Assembly: GCF_932294415.1 (NCBI RefSeq)
Contig: NC_065538.1
Span: forward strand, 13,584,330 to 13,648,329
Source of the DNA: Quercus robur
Taxonomy: Eukaryota > Streptophyta > Magnoliopsida > Fagales > Fagaceae
Reading direction: 5' to 3'
DNA length: 64,000 bases
A model generated the notes under the pieces. It was not told the origin of the DNA and ran no database searches. It worked only from the letters and a program-made list of their open reading frames with translations. The translations under genes were made by a program, and so were the position numbers. Position 1 is the first letter of the stretch; every line of letters starts with the position of its first letter. This document shows positions 23,499 through 34,171 of the stretch, piece after piece.

Positions 23499-24997
23499 AA
23501 CTATTTTTCTTCTTATTAATTCCCGAATTATTCTTACACTTTTTCCAACCTTTTTCCTCCCTTTTACCTTTTTATCTCCACACTACTTGCTACCTTAATA
23601 TTACTATTCCTCTATCCTTTTATCTTTATTTTTGTATTTTCTTATTCTCATTATTTTACAATAAATTTGCATTTCTCTCACAACCCATGCATAAATTTCC
23701 TAATTCCAACTCAAAAATGATATATATCTCTCTCTATCTCAATTTTATTTTATTTTTTTCATTTTTTGGTGGATTTTTATATCCTGCATCTCTATTTGAG
23801 GTTGCTTATAAACTTTTGTGTTCTTTAGAACTTTACTTTGGGTTGATGTGATTTAATTTTATGTTTATAAATTGTTATCTATTTTTTTTTTAATATTTGA
23901 TTTCATAGATATTATCCTATTGCATTATAAATATAGTATATATGAATATAATTTTATTCTATTACATAGCATGACTATGATAATTTGGTGTTTATCACTA
24001 CATCTTATATCTCTTTTTCTTCTCATCTAATTTTCTTTAAATTTGTTATTATCTCTCACATTCTCTCCTGAAAAAATGATTATTCTTTCTCTCTCGATCT
24101 CTCTCTCAAATTTTTATATTATTTCTTGCAACTCCATATTAGGGTGATGAATCATTGTGTTTTTTTATAACTATGTTTTGGATTAATACGTTTTGGTGTT
24201 GTATTTTTTAGTTCCCCAACACAAGTAGTCTCTCTCACTCTTATAACTTTGGTTTGATTTTTGTTTGAATTAATACTTAGTTATTTTGGAAGTGAGAATT
24301 TGAATTTATATTAAAACACAATATTGGCTATGCATTTGAATGTCTATCAATTATTTAAGTAATATTAAAAAGTATTTTTGTAATGAGTTTTGATTATCAT
24401 GACAGTCTCCTTTATGAGAATGAGAAATTTGAATAATTCATTTGAAACTTAAAAAGTTTAGTTGTAGTGAACAAAATTAGAAAAATATAGCATACTATAA
24501 CATAATTTCAAAGAATATAAACTAGCTTATAAATGAATTATATCAATCAAACATTACACTAAAAATAATAGAATGATATATTCGTAGAAACTAAAAGATA
24601 AAAATTAAAATTAGGAATTGTTTAATTTTTGGAGAAAACAAATTATCTTCAACAAATTAGAGAACAAATTGTATATTATACCACAATTATAAAATATTTA
24701 TTTATTCCCATGTGATGCGTGGATTTGTGACTAATTTAATATAATAAAAAATTAAAATTAAAATTAAAAAACGCATGGCAATTGTATAACTCTTTTCAAG
24801 TTTCTTTCTTTGATTAAGAAGGTTATGATTACAAAATTTTCTTTTTTTGTATAATCCACATCTTTCTTTTTCTTTGATAATTGTTGGTATAAGAGGCTAC
24901 AAGGGAACCGGAGTGCCACTTTCCAATTGGCAAACCAACCAAATCTTTTATTGGTGTTTATTATTTCATAACATGCTACAAAGAAAAAACTCCATGA
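23493..24997. other. AT-rich spacer leading into unit C
   Basis: No gene. 23500-24760 is AT-rich pyrimidine-biased sequence that I cannot assign. From about 24765 the unit boundary words return (GCATGGCAATTGTATAA, CTTTTCAAGTTTCTTTCTTT, GGTTATGATTACAAAATTTTC, GCTACAAAGAAAAAACTCC). They end in the 5' target repeat of the LINE. Confidence 0.55.
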
Positions 24998-25386
24998 AAG
25001 GGAATATTTCCTTTGAAGTGACCTCGATATATTCCAGGATTTAGGCCTTCTAGTTGTCTCAGGAGCACCATAAAACCTTGTGAAACGCCACATGTTGTCC
25101 TTGCCAAGATTAATGATTGCATCAATGTATTGTGGAGATGAGTTCTTAATCCGAAGATCAAAATCTTGCTTCCAAAAGAGAGCTAGGCCACCCCCACGTG
25201 TAATTCTCGAAACCCTAAAAAATTCTTCATTTTTAAAGTATCACACAAAACACCTAGCCTAGCTTCGTCTAGTCATGTTTCGACTAAAAACACCGTTGCA
25301 GGATCTTGTGCCTAAACTAAATCACCAAGCTCTTGAACTGTCTGTAGTTTCCTAAGCTCGCGACAGTTCCAACATAAAACAGTCAT
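24998..25386 (-). pseudogene. LINE ORF2 start (endonuclease N-terminal half), inverted segment
   Basis: Begins ATG at 25386 with MTVLCWNCRELRKLQTVQEL, the WNxRG-type opening of plant L1 endonucleases. It continues through FLVET, GGLALFWKQDFDLRI, SPQYIDAII and FYGAPETTRRPKSWN. It stops inside the endonuclease at the 5' target site, where the sequence reads into CCATGA shared with the flank (microhomology). In-frame stops follow GDLV and FLVET, and at least two frameshifts are needed to read it through. The rest of ORF2 is found on the opposite strand beyond 27000. Confidence 0.82.
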
Positions 25387-26835
25387 TTCTCCAAGCGGGG
25401 CTAGTGAACAGCCTCTGCTGATGATGAAGAAGAAAAATTAGCATTTGAATAAACCGCCAATTCTTACTTGGTAAATCCGCATGTTCTCCAAGAGTTGAAA
25501 CATTTCGTTTAGTGCACACAATCTTCTAAGATAGAGGTTCAGAACTAGGATCCGAGGTACGGGTCAAACGTTTCTCGGTAGCGGGCTTGGGGATGTTTTG
25601 ATTACCCAACCCCAGGGAGGTAGTTAAGTCAAAGAGGCCCACACCAAACTTATGTTGGGCTTTAGTTTGCATGCTGAGGGCACGTGGAGAAGAATTCGGG
25701 CATACCCCCTGTTTCGAAAGAATATCATCTCAAATCTCCTTAACTGTGTTACTCGGATTTTCATCCTTTTGAATTCCATGATCTCGAAATTTTTGCAATC
25801 CACAATCTATATCTAGAAGTTGCTGGAAAAAAGGATCTATAATATCTGCTTGTCCCGAAATACCCGGAGCAATGGGATGCATCCCAGCTGTACCAATGTT
25901 TAAATTTGAATTATGAGGGGCAATTACTTCTTCCACCAAATCTAGAGATTCCAAATCCACCCTGTCACTTGTGAATGACATAGCAGAAGGCTCCGTCACC
26001 GGAATAACATTGGGAGGGACATGATTTCTTACCTTGGGCTTGTACTGGGTGGTGGAGTGTTTACTTTTCCTGTCATCGTAGAACCCCGAGACTTGCACAA
26101 CACTGTTTTTTGGCTTGAAAACTTGAGTAGCTCTCATGAATGGCCCTAATTGTTTTGCACTTACAGGTAGCGTCCCTTTGCTTTCAATCCACAAAGCACA
26201 CTCCCTGTCATCATGATCAAGACACCCTCACCAATAGTAAAGGTTGGGCAGCCTCTCGTACTTGAAGGAAACCCACACTTTCCCCCCTTCTTCGAGATGA
26301 ACCATTCGCCCTTGACAGAGAGGTTTGGAGATATCCACTGTAACTTTAACCCTTATGAAACACCCACCTTCCTCCGTGTGCTGAGTCCTCGACCGATTGA
26401 CTTCGCCAAGGCTGCTACAAATGTCCTCCACCACTTCCTTTGACATATACCTAGTCGGAATGTCATGTACTTGAACCCAAAAAGACACTTTGTCAAAGCT
26501 AACATCCTGGAGAGGAATGTTGACATCGTAATTCTGAACTACCACCAGATGCTTATCAAAACTCCTAGGCACACTGAGTAGAACCCTATTAACATCCTCT
26601 TGATTGTCAAAGATAAACAACAGCATCTGGTCACCAAGATTCTTGATTCGAAAGCTGGTCTGTGAACGCCACAGTGGTTTGAAAGTCCTCCCCACTACAT
26701 CCACATTTAACACTCTTCTTGTTAGGAACTTGGCAGTAATAATATGTTCTTGAGAGAGTTTTTCTTTCCCAAGGGTGATCCTATCACCCTCCCCTTTAAC
26801 AAGGAGAGTCGAGTCCACTATTTTGACTGATCGTC
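25387..26835 (-). pseudogene. LINE ORF1 (DUF4283 / CCHC), inverted segment
   Basis: Minus-strand ORF1. It starts near 26842 (ATGGACGATCAGTC) with a one-base loss soon after, so the long open stretch is 26818-26228. This carries a DUF4283-like nucleic-acid-binding domain (LTRRVLNVDVVGRTFKPLW, FIFDNQEDVNRVLLSVPRSF, FWVQVHDIPTRYMSKEV). The zinc knuckle at about 26245-26190 (YERLPNLYYW, stop, GCLDHDDRECALW) has its first Cys changed to Tyr and its second position a stop. The second open part, 26194-25730, is the proline/serine-rich tail. ORF1 of this type binds LINE RNA; this copy cannot. Confidence 0.85.
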
Positions 26836-26842
26836 CATGCTA

Positions 26843-27120
26843 AACAAAAATAGGAAAACTAGGGCCGGAGAAAAAGGAGTTTTGAAAAAAAAAGAGAAAA
26901 GAAAAGAAGGAGAGAATGAAGGAAGAAAAAGCGTAAAAACAAAGGAGAGAAAACTGTATCCCAACACCCAAAAGAAGGGGATCCACTAGCCTTAGTGATA
27001 ACAATATTATCAGAGGGAACAGACAGGCCTTACGAAGAAGGGATAGAAAAATTCCACAACCCAGGAGAAAGTTGGCAAATAGCCAGAGATCTTCCTAGCG
27101 ATAGGGAAACACCAACAACT
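26843..27120. other. LINE 5' UTR and inversion junction
   Basis: Purine-rich on plus (AAAAAGAGAAAAGAAAAGAA; the LINE 5' UTR on minus), followed by the switch to plus-strand endonuclease. The exact junction lies between about 26960 and 27130. The first plus-strand residues I can place with confidence are NEKLGGCLR at 27138-27164. Confidence 0.55.
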
Positions 27121-29953
27121 TGCTTATTATCACAAGGTCAAATGAGAAGCTTGGTGGTTGCCTACGCCTTAATAAGTAGATGCAAGACTTTCGGGACGTG
27201 ATTGATGAATGTGGGTTTCGAGACCTTGGTTACATGGGGAGTAAATTTACGTGGGCAAAGCACTATTCGGATGGAACTATTATTTGGGAACGTCTGGACA
27301 GAGCTCTTGGGACTGAAGACTGGGTGAGTTTGTTTCCTGCTTTCCAAATGGTTCATCTGGAATGCGGGATGTCCGACCACAAACTTGTCCATATTTATCC
27401 TATGGGAGTTCTGACAAGAAGACAGTGGCCATGGCATTTTGAGTAAGTATGGCTATCTGATGTTGGCTATGACGATACCGTGAAAGCAGCATGGGAAGGT
27501 GGTCTGATCTCTTGCATGATAGGTCAGTTTGGGGAAAAAATAAAAGGGTGTCAGTGTGACTTGTAAAGGTGGAGTAAACAATCTTTTTGTAATATATCTC
27601 GGGCCCTCATTGAGAAAAGATCCTCTCTAAAATCTGCAGAAGAGGCAACGCAGCTTGGAGGTGACTATAATCCAGTGTACACTATCAAAAAGGAAATCTC
27701 AAAATTATTACTTCTTGAGGAGCAGTTGTGGCACCAGAGGTCTCCTGCGCACTGGATGAAGTCGAGTGATAAGAATACAGCTTTCTTCCACAGTAAAGTC
27801 TCACAAAGACTACGAAGGAATAGGATTGTTAGTCTTAGAAATAATGGAGTGTTATGTACAGGTGAGGCAAAAGTTACGGGTTTGTTGGTCTCTTATTTTA
27901 AGCAATTGTTCACTTCATCCCAACCAACATACTTTGAGACAGTTTTGCAAGAAGTCCCACGGGTGGTCACTGCTAAAATGAACTCCGCATTGATTGGTAA
28001 GTTTACAAGGGCAAAGGTTGATATGGCTTTGAAACAGATGGCCCCCTTAAAGGCTCCGGGTCCTTACGGTATGCCTCCTATCTTTTACCAACATTTTTGG
28101 AATCATATTGGTAGTGATGTGTCTTAGGCAATTTTATCTTGCTTGAATTCTAGAAAAATACGATCTAACTTATATTATACTTATATTACCCTCATCCTCA
28201 AAGTCAAAAGTCCTGATAAGGTTACCGAGTGCGACCCATCTCTCTTTGCAATATTTTATATAAGTTGGTTTCTAAAATACTGGCCAACAGATTAAAAAAA
28301 AAAAATCCTCCCTCATGTTATATTTGATTCACAAAGTGCTTTCCAATCGGATAAAGCAATCCCAGATAATATATTGATAGCCTTTGAAACTCTTCATCAT
28401 ATGAAAACTAAGAAAACAGGGAAGAAAGGCTTTGTTGCCATGAAGTTAGATATGAGTAAGGCCTATGATAGAGTGGAGTGGTTATATGTTGTAAAACTTA
28501 TGGATAAAATGGGCTTTGATCAAAAATGGGTTCGACTCATATATGAGTGTATTAGCACTATTTCTTATTCAATCCTAGTGAATGGAGAGCCCTCGAGCAT
28601 TATTAAACCTAAAAGGGGCATTAGGCAAGGGGACCTCCTGTCCCCCTATTTGTTCCTTTTATGCTTAGTAGGGCTAACCTAGCTTATTAAGCAAGCTGTT
28701 GAAGTTGATAAAATTAGAGGATATTCTCTTTGTAGGAATGGACCTAAAATCTCTTAGTTATTTTTTGCAAATGATAGCTTGTTATTCTGTAGAGCTCAAT
28801 TGGGGGATGTTCAAACCATTCAAGCTCTTCTTGGTGTTTATGAAAAAGAATTGGGACAACAAATCAATAAAGAGAAGACGAACCTCTTCTTCAGTAAATC
28901 AGTCTCCAATGGTGATAAAATTGCAATAAAAAACCTTCTTGGTGTAGCAGAAATAAAGGAGTATGAGAAATACTTGGGGTTACCTGCGGTAGTTGGGAAG
29001 AATAGAAGAGCAAGTTTGAATTACATCAAAGAAAGGGTTTGGGGGAAGCTTCAAGGGTGGAAGGAAAAGATCCTTTCTCAAGCCGGTAAAGATATTTTGC
29101 TCAAAGCCATGATTCAAGCCATCCCAACATTTGCCATGAGTTGTTTTAAACTACTTGTAGGTCTTTGTAAAGATATTGAGGTCATGATCCGGAAATTTTG
29201 TGGGGGCAACGGGATGATCGTAGGAACATACATTGGAAAAATTGGGAAACATTGTGCAAAGCCAAGGAGGATCCTAGGTTTTAAAGACCTAAGCAAATTT
29301 AATGCTGCAATGTTGGCAAAATAGGTTTGGCGGTTAATGCATGATAAGGATTCTCTTTTTTACAAAGTGTTTAAAGCAAGATATTTTCCCAATCCTTCGG
29401 TCCTTAAAGCAAAGTTGAGTGGAGGTTCGTTTGCTTGGAAGAGCATTATGAAAGCATGGAGAGTTATCAAGATGGGAGCAAAGTGGCACGTGGGTGATGG
29501 GAAAAAGATTCGGATATATGGAGATTTGTGGTTACCAGGGGATGGAGAGGGTAAGGTGATTTCCCCAGCCTTTGGTTTACCTTTAGATGCTATTGTTGTT
29601 GATCTCATAGACCCCACGTTGGGTTGGTGGGACTCTTAGATTGTTGATCAAAATTTCTTGCCTTTTGAAGCCGAAAAGATTAAAGCCATTCCTATTAGAT
29701 CCGTGGCTCAGGAAGATATCATCATTTGGCCTAAGAGCAGGGACGGGTCCTACACTATAAAGACTGGGTATCAAATTTTGTGTGAAGAGCAATCTCGTGA
29801 TCATGCCTCGAGCTCATTTCCAGAGGTGAGAAAAGGCCTTTGGAAAGGTATTTGGAAGTTGCGGGTTCCAGGAAAGATTAAGCATTTTCTTTGGCGAGCA
29901 TGTTCAGACTATTTCCCAACTAAACACAATTTGTGGAAACGGAGAATAGTCCC
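27121..29953 (+). pseudogene. LINE ORF2: endonuclease C-terminus, reverse transcriptase, zf-RVT start
   Basis: One main frame with scattered stops. Endonuclease end 27138-27446 (MQDFRDVIDECGFRDLGYMG, WERLDRALG, SDHKLV). Linker and RT N-terminus 27675-28127 (WHQRSPAHWMKSSDKNTAFF, APLKAPGPYGMPPIFYQ). Frame-disturbed stretch 28128-28373. RT core 28374-28682 (KLDMSKAYDRVEWLYV, RGIRQGDLLSPYLF). RT thumb 28779-29324 (KYLGLPAVVG, KLQGWKEKILSQAGKDILLK). The active-site box near 28760-28775 reads FAND where FADD is expected, an Asp to Asn loss. The zinc-finger-type domain follows (29658-29953, YTIKTGYQIL, WKLRVPGKIKHFLWRA) and is cut by the gypsy LTR. Confidence 0.88.
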
Positions 29954-30417
29954 TGATGAAGTGTGAACTCGTCAGTCGAAATGGGCAGATGGAACTCCTC
30001 GTCAGCACCAATGTATCCTTTAAAAGAGTCACCGGTGTGGTGTCTGCCACAACGCCTCCGATGCGAAAGTTAGAACAGGAAAGCAATTTGCCAAACTAGA
30101 AAAGTAATAGGTGTTTTCTCAGAATATCAGTATGTGTACCTTGTGCTGCCAATGCATGGGCCTTATATATGTGATTTTGGCTGCTTGCCGTTAGAGTGTT
30201 AATGCCTCTCTTGGTAACGCCTCCAGCCCAATTATGGGGCTTTTATTAGACTCCCAATGGTCTGTTTTACTGGTTTCGTAATTGCCCAGGCTACTGGCTG
30301 GCATCATTGAATGACTTTCCTTACCTCGTCAGTGATGGCTGATTTCCTCGTCGCTTGGGATGACCTCGACATTAGTGTTTGCTTCGTCAAGGTAATGCAT
30401 TCTCGTCACTCCCATCA
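29954..30417 (-). repeat. 3' LTR of the Tat-type gypsy element
   Basis: Plus strand TGATGAAGTG...CCCATCA, giving TG...CA on minus. It nearly matches 39320-39782. The unusually frequent CTCGTCA words also occur across the internal region. Confidence 0.93.
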
Positions 30418-31140
30418 GTTGCCCCCCAAGTTCTGCGGTCGTCAGTGACATGTCATGAGGGCCACAGAAGGTGAAAGGTTTTTCCTGAGTTGTCTGTGAC
30501 GCTTGGGGTTCTGCTCCAAATTTAATGCATGACAGCGGCGCAGTATGCAACGTGGCCATGTGGCACGTGCTGATTGAAGGCGTTGATGGCATGACCCTTG
30601 GATTTCCCGCTACTTTTCAGTTTCCCTTGTTTTTTGGTTTCAAAACTTTTCTTTTTCCTTTACTTTGATTTTTGCTCCGAGCGTTGTCTTTCTCACTTTC
30701 TTCTGCGACTACTCCGATTTTGCTCCGACGACCTCGACCTTGCTCCGGCGACGATTCTTTCCAAATTTTTCCGGCTTCGACCATTCCGCTTTTCAAGGTA
30801 CGCTACTCTTTTATTCACCTTCAGATCCTTTTTCTTAACGGTATCCTTATGAGTTCCTGATTTTTCCTTGGTTTTTTGCTTTTGCTGTTCTTGTGTTTGG
30901 TATTTGGGGTTTTTAGGATTGTGTACCCTTTTCATGGTTAGTTCTTCTGAGGTTTAGGTTGCTTGCCCCTCAGTCTTTTTCTTTTTTGCTTGTTTAGGGA
31001 CGGCTTTAGGTGTTTTCGGCGATTTTTTTTCCTTTGGTTGGGGACTATCTTTTTGAAGGTTGTGGGTTGAGTGTAGTTTTAGGGGAACTATCTCTAATTT
31101 TAGGCCGGTCACTAGCTTGGTTTGAGGGAGAGACGAGGAG

Positions 31141-33204
31141 GATGTCGGAGGTGAGATCCAGTGAACTGGACACTGGGTTGTCGTCTAGCGGCGGCCCGGT
31201 TGAGGGCGATACGGCCGTTTCCACCCCTCGTCAGGTTAGGGCTTTTTACGCTCTTAACGAGGAGTGTGGGCTGGATGCTGACACCGTGGCTAGGTTCAAG
31301 GATAGGTTTCAATTTCCTGCGCGAGTCTGCGTTCGTCGACCTGGTCTTGAGGATCGGGCCTGCCACTTCTTTCCTGGTGAAGTATGCTTCTACGAGGCTG
31401 CTTTCACTTCTAGGCTTAGGCTACCCGTCCATCCTTTGGTGATGGAGCTCTTGGGTTATTTTGGTATTGCCCCCGGGCAACTCATGCCTAATTCCTGAAG
31501 GATAGTTATCAACTATATGGAGATATGGCTGGCTGCCAACGAGGATATGATCAAAGTGAGTGAGCTCGTCCACCTTTACCGTTTAAAGGAATCAAAAGAG
31601 TATGGGTATTATGAGCTAGTCCCTTGGACGAGGAGAAATAGAATCATTAAGGGTTTAGCCTTGTCATTCAGGTACTGGAAATCACGTTTCTTTTTCGTGT
31701 CCGGGGACGATTTTGAGACCCCTTCTAGCGAGACTTGGGGTGATATCCCAAGGTTACTTCGTCGGTGGGGAACCCCAAACTTAGGTGCGTCCATGTTCCT
31801 CCTCGTCTGTTAATTTTTGTTTTGCATATTTGGTTGTCCCTAACCACTTGTTCACTTTCTTTTGCAGTTAAAAGACGCCCCAAATTGAAGAGCAAGTACC
31901 AGGGTCGTGTTGAGAAGGCAATAGAATACGCAAAGCTAATTGAGAGTTGGGACGACCTTCTTGACCCACGGACGCTTGCTTTCTACTGCTTAGGCCCGGA
32001 CTCATCTCCTTACGTTTTGCGCAGCATTAACATTGAGGAGAAGAAGAGTAAGTGTTTACCTCGTCAGTACTGATCTTCACTTGTGTACTTTGGATTTCTT
32101 AGTTTCTCTCTCTCTTTTATTTTTTTTATTATTTTTTATTTTTTATTTTTTTATAGAGATGATGACCAGGTTCAACAAAGATTTGTACGCCAAGATGAGG
32201 TCCAAGAAGGACGAACCCTTGGCGAACATTGGTAAAAATGGGGTTCGCATCACGGGGAAGGGTCCGTCCGTCCTCCCTTCTCCAGATGCCACTCCCATCG
32301 TCTCGGGAGTTGAGAGCCTAGGGTGGCTTCACCGGCTACTTCAGTTGAGGAGATCCCCACCCCATCATCAAAAAGGCAGCGACTGTCAGCCAAAGAGAAG
32401 GAGAAGGAGAGAGTGGGTTCGTCCGTTTGGGACGACGAGGGTGTGGCCGTGGAGCGGGCACATAACGTTGTGAAGGCTGAGGACCTTAAGGTCTTTTCTG
32501 GAGTGCCTCTCAACGTGGTTGCGAGCCAGCATGTACATAAGATCGTGCAGGTAAAACCACTTCTGTATTTTCCTTGGTTTCTTTTCACATAAATTTCCCC
32601 ACCCCTTCTTTTTACTGACGTACTTAATTTACTTTGTCAGGTGTTGGGGGAGAGCCTTCACCTTGCTTCTAAGTGTCTCACTCAAGAGGCTAAGGTGGCT
32701 TCTTTGGCGTCCAGGATGGAGGCCTTGGAGAAGGAGAACTCCATGCTGAAGAAGGACCTAATAGAGTCGATGGACGAGGCTGCCGGTTTGAAGGAGAAGG
32801 TCAAGGCCTTGAATGCCGATCTTAGGGTCGAGCGTTAGCTGAACTTGGAGAAGGATGACCAGCTACAGGTGGCAAAGGAGAAGCTAAAGACGATCGCTGC
32901 TAGGTCCGTTGAAGCCTTCCAACAAACTGAGGAGTACTCCACAGTGCTCTTTAGCTGGTACTTCAAGGGCTTCGAGCTCCTACATAGGTATCTCGTCAAG
33001 CATCCTACCGGGGTTAATATGCCGAATCTGGATCTAGAAGTGGTAGATCAAGAGATGGTTGCTGACGAGGCTGCTCAGTCATCGGCCCCTGAAGGTGACG
33101 CCCCTGTTGCTAATGATGCTCCTGCTGCTGGTGATGCTCCATCTGCTGGTGACGCTCCTGACGCTGACGATCCCATCACTGACGCTCCTGACACCCGAAC
33201 CTAA
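31141..33204 (+). pseudogene. antisense ORF of the Tat element, gypsy-type 'Transposase_28' domain, 4 exons
   Basis: On the strand opposite gag-pol, between pol and the 3' LTR. Exon 1 31141-31784 starts MSEVRSSELDTG and carries the domain annotated in plants as putative gypsy-type transposon protein (VARFKDRFQFPARVCV, FPGEVCFYEAAFTSRLRLPV, ELLGYFGIAPGQLMPNS, then stop, then RIVINYMEIWLAANED). Introns fit GT-AG: 31785-31867, 32048-32156 and 32551-32640. Exon 3 has a frameshift near 32320. Exon 4 (32641-33204) is a heptad-rich coiled coil (ALEKENSMLKKDL, DEAAGLKEKVKALNADL) with one in-frame TAG at 32836. It ends in a GDAP-type alanine/aspartate repeat tail (33095-33195). The product's role is unknown. 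Two stops and one frameshift make this copy a pseudogene. Confidence 0.8.
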
Positions 33205-33255
33205 TACTTAGGAAAATTTATTTGTTATGTATGCCCTTTATGTTTTGGGTTTTTT

Positions 33256-33292
33256 TGGTGATATATATCTATATATATATATATATATATTT
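33256..33292. repeat. (TA)n tract after the antisense ORF
   Basis: About 25-30 bp of TA repeat directly downstream of the antisense ORF stop. Confidence 0.8.
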
Positions 33293-33589
33293 TTTATCTA
33301 TTTTCAGAACAATGTCTCTTAGCCCTGTGTTTCATGGGTCTGTAGGAAGAACAAGGATAATTGCCCATCGTTTTTGGGCTTTTTATGATTTTGTACTTAC
33401 CTGTTTTTATGACTATGCTTGTGCTTATGACTATGCTTGTGTTTGTGATATTTAAGTTCGTCCATACCTTGTACTTAGCATAAATTTTTTAGCTGTGTCA
33501 GTGATTTGTTCGTCACTCTCTATCCTTAAGGAGAGTTCTTATCCTTCTTCTTTTTCTTTTTATCTTTTCTCTTGCGGATTCATCAGTAT

Positions 33590-33970
33590 CCTGAGTTCGT
33601 CAAGCGGGATTTTGCCCTTTGCACAGGCTTAAGGATTGTGTCTTTGTCACCGACTTGTTCTAGGGACATTTGCTTCTTTTATGGCTTCATTAGTGACTTA
33701 CATCCATCAAAGCGGAATCTTATCACTTGGCCATTTTTGGTGACTTACATCCACTTAAGGAATTTCGTCACTTCAGGCTTCGTCAGTGATTTACATCTGT
33801 CTTGGCGGAATTTTATCACTTAGCTTTTATAGACTTTGTACCCGTTATAAGGGTCGTCAGTAACTTACATCCGTCATGGCGGAATCTTGTTACTTTAGTT
33901 TGTATAATACCCGTTGGGGTTGTCGTCAGTAACTTACATCCGTTGAGGCGGAATCTTGTTACTTAGTTTT
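33590..33970. repeat. tandem repeats in the gypsy 3' region
   Basis: Four to five degenerate units of CGTCAGTRACTTACATCC followed by GGCGGAATCTTRTTACTT, spaced about 60-75 bp, best preserved at 33790-33965. They sit between the 3' ends of the convergent antisense ORF and pol. Tandem repeats in this position are typical of Tat-type elements. Confidence 0.75.
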
Positions 33971-34171
33971 TGTATGCCTTATGATTGACTAGACCTGTTT
34001 GCAAAAAGACATCAGAGGAATAATTCTTTTATTGAATTCAAGAATGAATGCATTCGTCTATTACATCTACTGGTGGTACTTTTTTAAATGCTCAATGTTC
34101 CATGGTCGAGGGAGCCTTTGTCCATCCATGGTTTCCAAGTGGTAACTTCCTTTTCTTGAGTAATGAATAAC

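Noticed and set aside
24998..27120. A separate minus-strand LINE head-to-head with the plus-strand LINE
   Set aside because: Only one pair of target repeats surrounds both parts, there is no second poly(A) tail, and the two parts supply complementary, not overlapping, portions of one LINE.
31010..33204. A host gene on plus inside the gypsy element
   Set aside because: It lies wholly between the LTRs and its first domain is one known only from gypsy-type elements, so it is treated as the element's antisense ORF.
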